This document shows positions 22,087 to 31,407 of a stretch of 39,997 bases of DNA, piece by piece. This stretch comes from Gemmatimonas sp. (lineage in GTDB: Bacteria > Gemmatimonadota > Gemmatimonadetes > Gemmatimonadales > Gemmatimonadaceae), in contig JAJKIR010000022.1 of assembly GCA_021154325.1 (NCBI GenBank), forward strand, positions 1 to 39,997. The letters run 5' to 3'. The notes beneath the pieces are model-generated. The model worked only from the letters and a program-made list of their open reading frames with translations, searched no databases and was not told the origin of the DNA. How positions within the stretch are numbered: position 1 is the stretch's first letter; the number at the start of each line of letters is the position of its first letter. The position numbers and the translations under genes were made by a program.

Positions 22087-24708
22087 TTAGTTCTTGCTCA
22101 TCGCACCGACATCGAGACGGAATACGATCTCGCGAGGAATCGGATTCCGGCCGAATTCTTCTCGCGGTAGACTGCCGGGACCTGGCGTGCTGATCTCCGG
22201 ATCCAGACCGGAGTGGTTCGTGGACGTCAGCAGATTGCGTCCAGCGATCGTGAGAACGGTACCGGCGAAGTATGGCGACCAGCTCCGCGGCAGCTGCCAG
22301 CGAATCGCAAGCTCCCGGAGCTTGAAGAAGGAGCCATCTGACATGAATCCCACAACGGGCTCGCCGCCCGACGCGACCGCCGCGGCAACCGCCGCCTGCT
22401 CCGCGAGCGGCGTGCTCGGATCCTGTGCCGCGCGGCAATTGCGACGATTGCGGCAGCGGACCTCTTCCATCTCATTCATGACCATGTTGCCGTGGCGATA
22501 ATCGCCCAGTGCGCTCACGGTGAGCCCGTGACCGAGCCGAAGCTCGGAGCCGATTCCCGCCTCGAAGGTGGGAAGCGACGGTTGCGCGACCAGCGGCAGA
22601 AGCTGGACCTCGCTGACGTCGATGATCCCGTCGTGATTAGCATCTGCAAATGTGTACGGCACGACGCGGGCGGCGCCGAGGGCCGAGCCTTCTCTCGTTA
22701 TGCTGTATGCTCCGATCACTGGCGGGAACACGAACCGCGTGACACGATTCGAAAGCGCCGCGAGCGAGACCGTCGCCGTCCACCGGAGCTCGCCGAGATC
22801 GAGTAGGAGAGCGTGCAGCAACGCCTCGACCCCGCTGTTGCGGATCTCGCCAGCGTCCGTGTCGAGGACGAGCGCCGGACCGCCGGGTGCTCCGATGCCC
22901 ACATCGAGGAGGTTTGTACTCGTCGAGCGAAAGAGTGTGACCGACGCGCTTCCGAGACGATCGAGCGAAGCGTCTGCCCCGAGCTCGAGAGTCTTCGTCC
23001 GCTCGATCTTCGCCTGATTGCCGGTGCCACTCTGTGGCGGGCCGACCGGGACGGAGAAGAGCGTCGGCAACGAAGGCATAGCGCCAGGAAGCTCTGCGTA
23101 CGCCGCGCGGAGTCTCACCGTGGAGCGGCCGCGCATCAGCGGCGCGAGGCGCCACGAGAGGTTGGCCGCGGGGAACCATTCCGGCTGCTCGGTCCCTAAG
23201 AACGTCCGCGTCATGCGGTGAAGGGAGCCGTTGACCGAGATCCCCCGCGGCCAGTCGAAGCCCTGGACCAGGGTCACGCTCCGCGAGCGATTGCTGAACT
23301 GGCTCCCCTCCAGCTCGAGGACTGGCGATACGCCGATGGAATGGCTCGTCTCGATCCAATTCTTCCACCAGTCAAGAATGAGCGCCGATGAGCCGGTGAC
23401 GCTTCCGTGAATTGAATACGATGAGGCGATGCGGCCGGTTGTCGTCAGCCGCCAGTTCTCGTCCGCCCCGCGTTCTGTGCCGCGCAGCGTGTCAGTGACA
23501 GGCCCGAGATTGTCGAGACGCCACCGATCGACGACGCGATCGCGGCCGGTCAGGAGCGAAGCCTGCAACCACCGGCCTGGCTCCCAGCTCACGCCGACCG
23601 CGCTCGTTGTGTGGCGCAGGCGCCGGTCGGGATAGAGAGAGTCCGGCGGTATAAGGCCGCCAGCGGTGAAGTATCCGCGGTTGGCGTCGTTCACCGCCTC
23701 GCCGAGCAACCCGTTCGAGATCACGTCATTCGCGATGGTATAGCCGCCGTCGAGTCCCATCCGGGCGTTGTCGCGGCGAAACGCGTGTGAAGCGCGCACC
23801 GCCAAATGCCACGGCAGCGGACGCTCGACCCTTGCGCGATAGCTCAACCGTGATGCCTCGTCGTGCGGGAGCACACCTTGCCGCTGACTGGCGCTGACGC
23901 TTGCGTAGAGCGCGGCGCCTAACGGGGATGCGCTCAGCGACAGATGGCCAAGGCCCGATCGCGCGGAACGAAATGGGCTCGCCTGCTCGAGCGGATTCCA
24001 GACGTCGAGCCCGGTCGGGTTGCAAGTGTGTGCCGCGACTGCCAGCAGGCTGCAATCCGCGACAGGCTGTCCCGTCGAGGGCGACGTACCGCGACGACGG
24101 TAGTTAGCGGGATAATCATCGTGGGCCAAGCCAGACAGCAGTTGCGCGCGACCACCGAATCGGAGTGGCCCGCCGCCGGACTTGGTGGTCACGAGGATCA
24201 CGCCACCACCCGCTCCTTCCCCATACGCAGCCGCAGCCGCACCGCTCAGTACCTCGACACGCGCAATGTCCTCGACGGGGATATCATCGAAGCGGGACGG
24301 AGCAATCGCGCCAAAGAGTGGGAGTGTATCGGCCTGCTCGGCGGCGACGCGCACACCATCCACGAACAGGAGCGGCGGTCCCGACTCGATGAAGCTGATC
24401 GGCCCACGGAGCATAACGAGTGAGCCGTCGCTGGCCATTCCTCCCGATCGGAGTACGCGCAGGCCGGGGAGTCGCGCTTGCAGGAGCTCTGAGAAGGTCG
24501 GCGCCGTGGACGCGGCGATCTCCGCTGAGTCGATGACGAGAACGCGGGCGCCCCAATTGCCTGCCTGCGAGCGCAGCAGTGGCGCAACGGGAACTGTGGA
24601 GTCGGGGCCCGCCTGTGCTCGTGCAAGGAGCGGCGAGGCTAGAATGAATGCGAATGCAAGAACTGGAAACCGATGACGAGCTGCGCTGATCACGAGAATG
24701 GACGGCAA
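22087..24708 (-). CDS. SusC/RagA-like TonB-dependent outer-membrane receptor
   Basis: 873 residues from TTG 24708; GTG 24693 also gives a signal peptide (HRFPVLAFAFILASPLLARAQ), and neither has a good ribosome site. The plug domain is clear (FSELLQARLPGLRVLRSGG, LLFVDGVRV, IPVEDIARVEVLSGAAAAAYGEGAGGGVILVTTK). The remaining ~650 residues alternate as beta-barrel strands. There is no carboxypeptidase-like domain, no STN signalling domain and no recognisable TonB box before the plug. The C-terminal IVFRLDVGAMSKN lacks the usual terminal aromatic. It follows the kinase gene by 66 bp. Ligand unknown; barrels of this group import large or scarce nutrients. Confidence 0.88.
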   Translation of the reverse strand: MPSILVISAARHRFPVLAFAFILASPLLARAQAGPDSTVPVAPLLRSQAGNWGARVLVIDSAEIAASTAPTFSELLQARLPGLRVLRSGGMASDGSLVMLRGPISFIESGPPLLFVDGVRVAAEQADTLPLFGAIAPSRFDDIPVEDIARVEVLSGAAAAAYGEGAGGGVILVTTKSGGGPLRFGGRAQLLSGLAHDDYPANYRRRGTSPSTGQPVADCSLLAVAAHTCNPTGLDVWNPLEQASPFRSARSGLGHLSLSASPLGAALYASVSASQRQGVLPHDEASRLSYRARVERPLPWHLAVRASHAFRRDNARMGLDGGYTIANDVISNGLLGEAVNDANRGYFTAGGLIPPDSLYPDRRLRHTTSAVGVSWEPGRWLQASLLTGRDRVVDRWRLDNLGPVTDTLRGTERGADENWRLTTTGRIASSYSIHGSVTGSSALILDWWKNWIETSHSIGVSPVLELEGSQFSNRSRSVTLVQGFDWPRGISVNGSLHRMTRTFLGTEQPEWFPAANLSWRLAPLMRGRSTVRLRAAYAELPGAMPSLPTLFSVPVGPPQSGTGNQAKIERTKTLELGADASLDRLGSASVTLFRSTSTNLLDVGIGAPGGPALVLDTDAGEIRNSGVEALLHALLLDLGELRWTATVSLAALSNRVTRFVFPPVIGAYSITREGSALGAARVVPYTFADANHDGIIDVSEVQLLPLVAQPSLPTFEAGIGSELRLGHGLTVSALGDYRHGNMVMNEMEEVRCRNRRNCRAAQDPSTPLAEQAAVAAAVASGGEPVVGFMSDGSFFKLRELAIRWQLPRSWSPYFAGTVLTIAGRNLLTSTNHSGLDPEISTPGPGSLPREEFGRNPIPREIVFRLDVGAMSKN

Positions 24709-24774
24709 CGGTGGAGATTCAGCCGATGGGGCGAGAGCGCATATTAGCGTCCGCGCCGCTGCCGCACAGCGTCT

Positions 24775-27700
24775 CTAGTTGCGACGACGTCCGCCCTCGA
24801 GCCGCGCGAGTGCTTCACGCGCACCGAGCACCACGGGCTGCAGCTCCGGATCCGCGCCACGCCACGCCTCGACGACGAGCGCGTAATCGCGCGCGGCCTC
24901 GGTGCGCCGGCCGAGTCGATCGAAGACACGCGCGCGCTCCATCGTCCACACGACGTCGTCGAAGCCATTGCTGCACGAGGTCGTGCCCGGCCACCGCCGC
25001 GTGAGGTGCGTCGCCGCCTCGCGGTAGCGGCCCTGCACCATGAGCAGATGCGCGAGAGTGAGGCGGGCGTCGTACCAGCACTCGTGCAGCGTGTCACGTG
25101 CCGTGAGTAGTTGCTCAATAGCGAGCGTCGTGTCCCGTCTCGCGAGTGAGAGGTACGCGCGGCCCATCGTCGCGCTCGCACGGAGCATCTCCACGCCCGA
25201 GGGCGTCCGCGACCGACGCTGCGCCTCGACGAAGTGCGCGATGTAGCGCTGGATCGCGACGGTGTCGCCGTCGGTCGCCCACCAGCCGTAGAGCTTCGTC
25301 ATCGTCGTTCGCGGCGCCAGCTGGAGCACACGCGAGAACTCGACGCGCGCCGTCTCTGCCGGGACCATGCCGGCCCGCGCGAGGTTGTAGACGAGCGTCG
25401 GCCGCAGCCAGTGGAGCTGTCGCTGCGTTAGCCGGTACGCCTCGCGGAGATGTCCGCGAAACTGCAGGGCGTTCGCGATCTGCGAGTAGGTGCAGGTGAC
25501 CCTGTGGCTGGCGGCCAGCGAATCGGCGGGAAGCGCATTCAGGGCGCGGCCGATGCGCAGCGCCATCTCCGCGGAGTCAGCGACATGGCGCAGCAACCGC
25601 GACGCGTCGCAGAGAATCTCCGTGGGTATCGAGTCGACGAGCCGCGAGACGTCGATCGCCGCCCCGCGCCGCGGATCGAGCAACGCGTCGTCGAGACGAA
25701 TGATGTCCGACTGACGGCCGGACGGCTCGCGCGCGAGATATCCGCCGATGTACCGGCGCGCGCTCGCCGGGCCGTCCAGGTATGCCGCAAGGGAGATCGG
25801 CGTCACGTACGCGGGAGCAAACGTCGAGTCGAGCGCGATGGCGCTGTCATAGAGCGCCAGCGTCGCCCGATCGTCTACCTCGCCGAGGATGACCTCGTCA
25901 TCGAATCGGCTGCGCGCGTCGGCATACAGGAAGCGGAGTTCCGCGTCGTTAGGGTATCGCCGGAGCGCCGTCTCGAGCGTCGCGTACAACCGGTGCACGA
26001 GGGATTCCTGCGCCGCATAATCCCCACTCTTCAGCCCGTGCAGCCAGGCGAAGTACGATTCCGCCGACAGCGAATCGATTGTCGCCAGGAGCCGTTCATG
26101 TGGGCCGAGCACTCCGGTGTGCCGGCTCGGCTGCCGCATCAGCGCGTACGTCGCCGAATCGGGGATGTCGCGGCTGTCGCGCCACCGTCGCACCGCGGCG
26201 AGTCTGTGATACGCCAGCGCGAAGGTCGTGTCGAGTGCGACGGCGCGCTCGAAGTGGATCTGCGCCGAATCCCAGAGCGCGTCTCGATAGAACTGCTCGC
26301 CCTGGAGATATGCCTTGAGGGCGCCGAGTGAGGTCCTCGGCCATTGCGCGACGCGCGCGAAGTCGCTGCCGCGCAGCCGACCGACCTCGCGCAGCACGGC
26401 GACGGTGATCGAATCGGACAGCCGATCGATGCGATTGGGGACATCGCGCTGCTCGATCTCGGCGAGCGTCCGACCCGTGGTCGCGTCGAGGAGGCTGACA
26501 CTGGCGCGCACGGAATCGCCCGCGCTGATCAGGCCTCCGAAGAGAACGAGACGCGCTCCCGTCGCCTTGCCTAACGCGCGCGCGGACTGCGCGTCGGCGC
26601 GGCCGTGCCAGCGGCGCACGACGTCCGAAGCAGGCACGGTGCGCAGCGGTCCCGCGCCATCGAGATTTCGCGACATGACGTCGACGAGACCCTCCTTCCA
26701 GAGCGCGAGCGTCGGCATCTCGACGTCGAAGGGTGCAACGGCGACGAGATCCGCATCGAGGCTCGCGCTACCGCGAGCTACCAGGTATCCGGCGGGAAGG
26801 ACGGCGGCGATCGTCGCCGCGACGATGGTGAACCGGGCGCGTCGCCATCGCCGAGCCGTCGTCGGCCGCTCGGCGGCGCTGAGCGCAAGCGCGAGCTGCC
26901 CGGCGGTCGCAAATCGATCGTCTGGCGAAGGCGCCATCGCGCGAAGCACAACCTTCGCGAGCTCGTCGGAGACGTACTTCGCGGGCGCGTCGAGATCTGG
27001 CTGGGCACCGTCGTCGCCGCGGGCCGCGCGGGGGCCGAACGGCTGCGCGCCGGTAATCAGCTCATACAGCACGCAGCCGAGCGAGTAGATGTCGCTGCGG
27101 CCGTCGACATCGGGCGCACCCGCCGCCTGCTCCGGGCTCATGTAGGACGGCGTGCCGAGGATCCCTCCGGCGCCGTCTGCTCCTTCATCGCTCGCCTCGG
27201 AGATGGCGCGCGCGATGCCGAAGTCGGCGATGACCGCGTGTCCATCCTGGAGGAGGATGTTCTCCGGCTTGATGTCGAGATGAATGATGCCGCGACGATG
27301 CGCGTAGTCGAGCGCGCGCGCGATCTCGCCGCCGAGCCGAACTACCTCGTTAGGCGCGAGCCGGGGCTCGCGGCGCAGCCGGTCGCGCAGTGTTTCGCCG
27401 CCGGCGAACGGAGAGACAAAGTAGAGCAGCGGCGGGTCGTCTCCCTCTGTGCACTCCTCGCCGGAATCGTGGAGCGGCAGGATGTGCGGATGGGAGAGAC
27501 CGGCGGCGATCTCGATCTCGCGCTCGAACCGCACACGACCGCTCTTGCGCGCGAGCTCGCTGCGGAGGGTCTTCACGGCGACCTGCCGTCCGTGCTTCGG
27601 ATCGTCCGCCAGATAGACCGTGGCCATCCCGCCGCGGCCGATCTCGCGAACGATCTGGTAGCGACCGCCGAGGAGCGTCGGCATCGGCGTGCTCTCCTCG

Positions 27701-27924
27701 ACGAGCAGCGGCGCGTAGGCGACCGCGGCGGGCGTCTCGAGCATGTTGGCGCCGAGGTCGCAAGCGGAGAGCAACGACCTGAGCTCCGCGCGCAGCCCGA
27801 GGTCGCCAGCGCACGCCCGATCGAGAAATGCCGACCGGCGGGCCGGCTCGACCTCGAGGGCGGCGTCGAGCAGGGGCTCGAGCTGCTGCCACCGCTCCCG
27901 CGACAGGCTGCCTAACGAGGTCAT
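24775..27924 (-). CDS. Membrane-spanning Ser/Thr protein kinase with TPR-like C-terminal half
   Basis: 1049 residues from ATG 27924, whose ATGA overlaps the sigma factor stop. Residues 1-75 are a helical leader found on many kinases of this type (RERWQQLEPLLDAALE). The kinase domain spans ~88-350: GRGG loop, K118 in VAVKTL, H215-L216-D217 with K219 and N222 (HLDIKPEN), DFG from D234, and GTPSYMSPE (258-266). The HRD Arg is Leu, so this is a non-RD kinase. One membrane helix (364-384) follows. The outer part begins with a TolB/FlgO-like segment (LVAVAPFDVE, GARLVLFGGL) and continues as TPR-like helices (FERAVALDTTFALAYHRLAAV). It probably senses something outside and phosphorylates the cytoplasmic partner, perhaps the sigma factor. 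Confidence 0.92.
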   Translation of the reverse strand: MTSLGSLSRERWQQLEPLLDAALEVEPARRSAFLDRACAGDLGLRAELRSLLSACDLGANMLETPAAVAYAPLLVEESTPMPTLLGGRYQIVREIGRGGMATVYLADDPKHGRQVAVKTLRSELARKSGRVRFEREIEIAAGLSHPHILPLHDSGEECTEGDDPPLLYFVSPFAGGETLRDRLRREPRLAPNEVVRLGGEIARALDYAHRRGIIHLDIKPENILLQDGHAVIADFGIARAISEASDEGADGAGGILGTPSYMSPEQAAGAPDVDGRSDIYSLGCVLYELITGAQPFGPRAARGDDGAQPDLDAPAKYVSDELAKVVLRAMAPSPDDRFATAGQLALALSAAERPTTARRWRRARFTIVAATIAAVLPAGYLVARGSASLDADLVAVAPFDVEMPTLALWKEGLVDVMSRNLDGAGPLRTVPASDVVRRWHGRADAQSARALGKATGARLVLFGGLISAGDSVRASVSLLDATTGRTLAEIEQRDVPNRIDRLSDSITVAVLREVGRLRGSDFARVAQWPRTSLGALKAYLQGEQFYRDALWDSAQIHFERAVALDTTFALAYHRLAAVRRWRDSRDIPDSATYALMRQPSRHTGVLGPHERLLATIDSLSAESYFAWLHGLKSGDYAAQESLVHRLYATLETALRRYPNDAELRFLYADARSRFDDEVILGEVDDRATLALYDSAIALDSTFAPAYVTPISLAAYLDGPASARRYIGGYLAREPSGRQSDIIRLDDALLDPRRGAAIDVSRLVDSIPTEILCDASRLLRHVADSAEMALRIGRALNALPADSLAASHRVTCTYSQIANALQFRGHLREAYRLTQRQLHWLRPTLVYNLARAGMVPAETARVEFSRVLQLAPRTTMTKLYGWWATDGDTVAIQRYIAHFVEAQRRSRTPSGVEMLRASATMGRAYLSLARRDTTLAIEQLLTARDTLHECWYDARLTLAHLLMVQGRYREAATHLTRRWPGTTSCSNGFDDVVWTMERARVFDRLGRRTEAARDYALVVEAWRGADPELQPVVLGAREALARLEGGRRRN

Positions 27925-28565
27925 GCGCCGGCGCGCATCTCCGGCGACTGCCACGGCCGCGCGAGGTCGGCGCCGAGGGCGTGGTAGAGCAGACCGCGGG
28001 CCTTGATCCAGTCGCGACGAACGGTGCGGACGCCGATGTGCAGCGCCTCGGCGGTCTCCTGCTCCGTCATGCCGCCGAAGAAGCGGCATTCGACGACGCG
28101 CGCGAGCCGCGGTTCGAGGCGGGCGAGGTGGTCGAGCGCCTCGTGGAGCTCGAGCAGCGACTCGGCCGGATCGACGGCGGGCGCGAGGCTCTCGTCGAGC
28201 GTGACGACGCGCTGCGGTCCACCGCGCTTCTCGGCGGCGCGGCGCCGCGCGCGATCGACGAGGATGTGGCGCATCGCCACGGACGCGACGCTGAGGAAGT
28301 GCGCGCGATTCCGCCAATCGGCGCGCTCGGCGCGGGCGAACTTGAGGTACATCTCATGAACGAGGGCGGTCGTCGAGAGCGAGTCGTTCGGCCGCACCGC
28401 GAGCTCGCGCCGCGCGACGCGGCGCAGCTCCTGGTAGACAAGCGGCAGAATCTGATCGAAGGCTTCGCGACGGCCCGAGCGCAGCTCCGCGAGCAGCTCG
28501 GTGACGTTGGGGGCGTCGGTTGCGGCCGCGCGCGAGCGTTCCAGCGAGAGGTGTGGTGTCGGCAT
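27921..28565 (-). CDS. ECF sigma factor (TIGR02999-like)
   Basis: 214 residues from ATG 28565. Region 2 is at ~30-110 (FDQILPLVYQELRRVARREL, LVHEMYLKFARA, FLSVASVAMRHILVDRARRR) and region 4 at ~140-195 (HLARLEPRLARVVECRFFGGMTEQETAEALHIGVRTVRRDW). The pattern YQELRRVA...LVHEAYL is that of the ECF group common in Acidobacteriota, Planctomycetota and Gemmatimonadota. These sigma factors often sit with Ser/Thr kinases rather than with anti-sigma factors; here the ATGA overlap with the kinase gene makes coupling direct. No anti-sigma gene is visible. Confidence 0.92.
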   Translation of the reverse strand: MPTPHLSLERSRAAATDAPNVTELLAELRSGRREAFDQILPLVYQELRRVARRELAVRPNDSLSTTALVHEMYLKFARAERADWRNRAHFLSVASVAMRHILVDRARRRAAEKRGGPQRVVTLDESLAPAVDPAESLLELHEALDHLARLEPRLARVVECRFFGGMTEQETAEALHIGVRTVRRDWIKARGLLYHALGADLARPWQSPEMRAGA

Positions 28566-28926
28566 GGCGAACGGTGACTAGGCGTCAGTGTGAGAACTCT
28601 TATAATGCCAAATCAACGTCGCGCCGATTTTGTTCCGCAACATAGACGCGATGTCCTGACAGATTCCGGCCAACTGGCCGCGATCGGCGTTGATGTGCAA
28701 ATGCTCAACCGGGCGCGTACGCGTCCGGTCACCGTCGCGCGTGAGGCGGCGGGCACGGTGGATCTTTTCTGTCGGAAGCGAAGCTGCCGTCGTCCGACGG
28801 CCGGGCTGCGGCTCGGAGCAAAAGGTCGCCACCCCGATGGGGCGGCGGTATCAGTCGCCGTCCTACAGCGAAACGTTCGCGCCGTGGCGCCGTAGGGGGC
28901 CGCGTCCCCCTTCCGGAACGAATCGA
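28566..28926. other. Divergent intergenic region, 361 bp
   Basis: It lies between the sigma factor (minus) and the second ADOP permease (plus). TATAAT occurs at 28601-28606 on the plus strand, but there is no matching -35 and it would give a ~320 nt leader. Short perfect folds are present: GCCGTCG/CGACGGC at 28786-28801 and GGGGG/CCCCC at 28895-28910. The frame is open upstream of the permease start, but its translation (Arg/Ser/Pro-rich) has no resemblance to a protein domain. No gene is called. Confidence 0.55.
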
Positions 28927-31404
28927 ATGAGCCTACGGCAGAGCGTGACCTACGCGGGTCGATCGCTGGCCCGCGCCCCTCTCTTCAGTATCGCCGTCGT
29001 CCTCACGCTCACCATCGGCATCGGGGCCGCCTCGGCGATCTTCGCCGTTGTCAACGCGGTGCTCCTCCGGCCCCTTCCCTACGAACAGCCCGATCGGCTG
29101 GTTGGCGCCTGGCTCGACATGGCACCCGTCAACCTGTCTCACGTGCAGCAGACCGCCGGCACGTACCGGACCTTCAAGCGGTTCGCGCACTCGATCGAAG
29201 GGATCGCCGCCTACCAGGACGGATCGCTCAACGTCGCCGATCCGGACAACCGCGCGGAGCCGGCGCGCGCGAGCGTCGCGTGGCTCACGGCAAACGCGAT
29301 TCCTCTCCTCGGCGTCCGTCCGGTCATGGGCCGCAGCTTCACGGAGGCGGAAGACCAGCCGAAGGCCGCGCCGGTCGCCGTGATCAGCGAGCGCTTGTGG
29401 AACCGGCGGTTCGGCGGCGCGCCGACGACGTTAGGCAGGAAGCTCGTCATCGCGGGGAAGCTCACCGACATCATCGGCATCATGCCCGACCGATTCCGTT
29501 TCCCCAACGCGACGACGGACATCTGGCTGCCAATCCAGCTGGATCCAAATGATCCCTATCCGGGAGGCTTCAACTACAACGCCTTCGCGCGACTCAAGCC
29601 CGGCGTCACGCTGGACGCTGCGCAGCGCGAATTTGCCAGCGTTCTCCCGCGCGTGGTCGAGGTCTCGCCGAACATGGCGCCGGGCGTGTCGATGCAGATG
29701 GTGCTCGAGCAGGCGAAGCCGGTGAGCCGGCTCGTGCCGATGCGCGACGACGTGATCGGCGAGGCAAGCCGGACGCTCTGGATGGTGGCAGCCACGGCGC
29801 TCCTCGTTCTGCTCGTGACCTGCGCGAACGTCGCGAATCTGCTCCTCGTGCGCGCGGACGCGCGGCAGCGCGAGCTCGCCGTCCGCTCCGCGTTAGGCGC
29901 TGGACGTGGTCGCGTGCTCGCCCACTTCCTGACCGAAGCGGCAGTGCTCGCGGGCGTCTCCGCGCTGTTGGGGCTGGGCGGTACGGTAATCGCGACGCGG
30001 CTGCTCGTGAGTGCAGGACCGACTGGCATCCCACGGTTGGCGGAGGTTGCCGTCGACGGTGAAGTGGTCGCATTCACGCTCCTCGTGGCCATACTGGTCG
30101 CGGTTGTCTGTAGTGCGTTCCCGGCCATCCGGTTCGTGCGCGGCAATCCGCTCGCCGGTCTCCGCGACGGCGGCCGCGGCGGAACTGCGGGTGGACGGCG
30201 ACAGCGTATTCGCGGCGTGCTCGTCGTCGCGCAGGTCGCGTTGGCGCTCGTCGTGCTCGCGACCTCCGGTCTCCTGCTCCGAAGCTTTCAGCGGCTGCAC
30301 GCCGTACGACCGGGCTTCGATCCCGAAGGCGTGGCCACGCTGCAGTTCTCAGCGCCGAATCTTCGCTATCCGACCGACACGAGCGTGGTGCGCTTCTTCA
30401 TGAACGTCTCGGATCGGGTGGCGCAGCTGCCCGGAGTGCGCCACGTCGGCATCTCGTCCCACCTTCCGCTCTCGAATCAGGGGATGAATCTGAACCCGGT
30501 GTACGTCGAAGGCGACGTGACAACGGCAAAGAAGATTCCGCCGCTCGCGATCTACGTCACGGCCGACAGTGGCTACTTCCGGGCAATGGGGATTCCCCTG
30601 GTTGCCGGCCGCGGTTTCGATCGGCTCGACCGGCAGCACCCCGACGAAGCGCTCATCAGCGTCGAGACGGCGCGGACCGTCTTCCACGACTCCACCGGCC
30701 GCACGGCGCTCAACAAGCGCTTCCAGGAGCTACCGAATGGCCCGTGGCATACGGTGGTGGGTGTCGTGGGCAGTGTGCGCGATACGACGCTCTCAGGCGG
30801 TCCGACGCGCTCGGTCTATGTCCCTGAGACAGCGGGTGGTGACACGACGGACGGTCAGCTGCAGCGGACGATGGCGATCGTCGCGCGCACCAGCGGCGAC
30901 GTCGCGGTGACGACACGCGCCATCCAGCGCGTCATCCACGAGATGGATCCGACTCTCCCGACCTTCGAAGTCCGCTCGATGCGCGCGACGGTCGACGCGT
31001 CGATGGCGATGCTGTCGTTCACGATGGTGGTGCTCATCGTCGCCGCGGCGGTGACGCTCGTCCTCGGCATGGTCGGGCTCTACGGGGTCATCGCCTACGT
31101 CGTTGCACTGCGGACGCGGGAGTTGGGCGTGCGCATCGCGTTAGGCGCACAGCCGAGCGGGGTGGCGCGGATGGTCACGACTCAGGGACTAGCGCTCTGC
31201 GGCGGCGGCATCGCGATCGGGCTGGTCCTCGTCATGCTCGGCGGACGGTTTCTGCGAGCGCTGCTCTTCGAGGTCGGGCCAGCGGATCCTGTCGCGTTAG
31301 GCACGACGGTGCTCATCATCGTGGGCTTCGCGCTGCTCGCGACCTGGATTCCCGCCCGTCGGGCATCCCGGGTGAACCCGGCGGAGGCGTTGAGGACGGA
31401 CTAA
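28927..31404 (+). CDS. ADOP-family FtsX/MacB-type permease without the N-terminal helical domain
   Basis: 825 residues from ATG 28927; the open frame extends upstream to 28690 but without homology. It starts directly at the first membrane unit (LRQSVTYAGRSLARAPLFSIAVVLTLTIGIG). MacB-like periplasmic domain (VAVISERLWNRRFGG), helix block (LLVLLVTCANVANLLLVRADARQRELAVRSALGAGRG), a second copy, and the ending YGVIAYVVALRTRELGVRIALGAQ, then WIPARRASRVNPAEALRTD. Unlike the PadR-coupled copy it lacks the ~85-residue soluble leader and has no PadR neighbour. Four CGTTAGGC motifs lie inside, all read Leu-Gly. Role probably in envelope stress or export, unknown in detail. Confidence 0.9.
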   Translation: MSLRQSVTYAGRSLARAPLFSIAVVLTLTIGIGAASAIFAVVNAVLLRPLPYEQPDRLVGAWLDMAPVNLSHVQQTAGTYRTFKRFAHSIEGIAAYQDGSLNVADPDNRAEPARASVAWLTANAIPLLGVRPVMGRSFTEAEDQPKAAPVAVISERLWNRRFGGAPTTLGRKLVIAGKLTDIIGIMPDRFRFPNATTDIWLPIQLDPNDPYPGGFNYNAFARLKPGVTLDAAQREFASVLPRVVEVSPNMAPGVSMQMVLEQAKPVSRLVPMRDDVIGEASRTLWMVAATALLVLLVTCANVANLLLVRADARQRELAVRSALGAGRGRVLAHFLTEAAVLAGVSALLGLGGTVIATRLLVSAGPTGIPRLAEVAVDGEVVAFTLLVAILVAVVCSAFPAIRFVRGNPLAGLRDGGRGGTAGGRRQRIRGVLVVAQVALALVVLATSGLLLRSFQRLHAVRPGFDPEGVATLQFSAPNLRYPTDTSVVRFFMNVSDRVAQLPGVRHVGISSHLPLSNQGMNLNPVYVEGDVTTAKKIPPLAIYVTADSGYFRAMGIPLVAGRGFDRLDRQHPDEALISVETARTVFHDSTGRTALNKRFQELPNGPWHTVVGVVGSVRDTTLSGGPTRSVYVPETAGGDTTDGQLQRTMAIVARTSGDVAVTTRAIQRVIHEMDPTLPTFEVRSMRATVDASMAMLSFTMVVLIVAAAVTLVLGMVGLYGVIAYVVALRTRELGVRIALGAQPSGVARMVTTQGLALCGGGIAIGLVLVMLGGRFLRALLFEVGPADPVALGTTVLIIVGFALLATWIPARRASRVNPAEALRTD

Positions 31405-31407
31405 CGA

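Noticed and set aside
28601..28606. TATAAT as a sigma-70 -10 box for the second ADOP gene
   Set aside because: No -35-like hexamer lies 16-18 bp upstream and the start codon is ~320 bp away.
28895..28910. GGGGG/CCCCC hairpin as a riboswitch or terminator before the ADOP start
   Set aside because: Short, no conserved riboswitch core, no T-tract, and such runs are common in GC-rich DNA.
28690..28926. In-frame upstream extension of the second ADOP permease
   Set aside because: The translation has no resemblance to the helical leader of the PadR-coupled ADOP protein and is Arg/Ser/Pro-rich.
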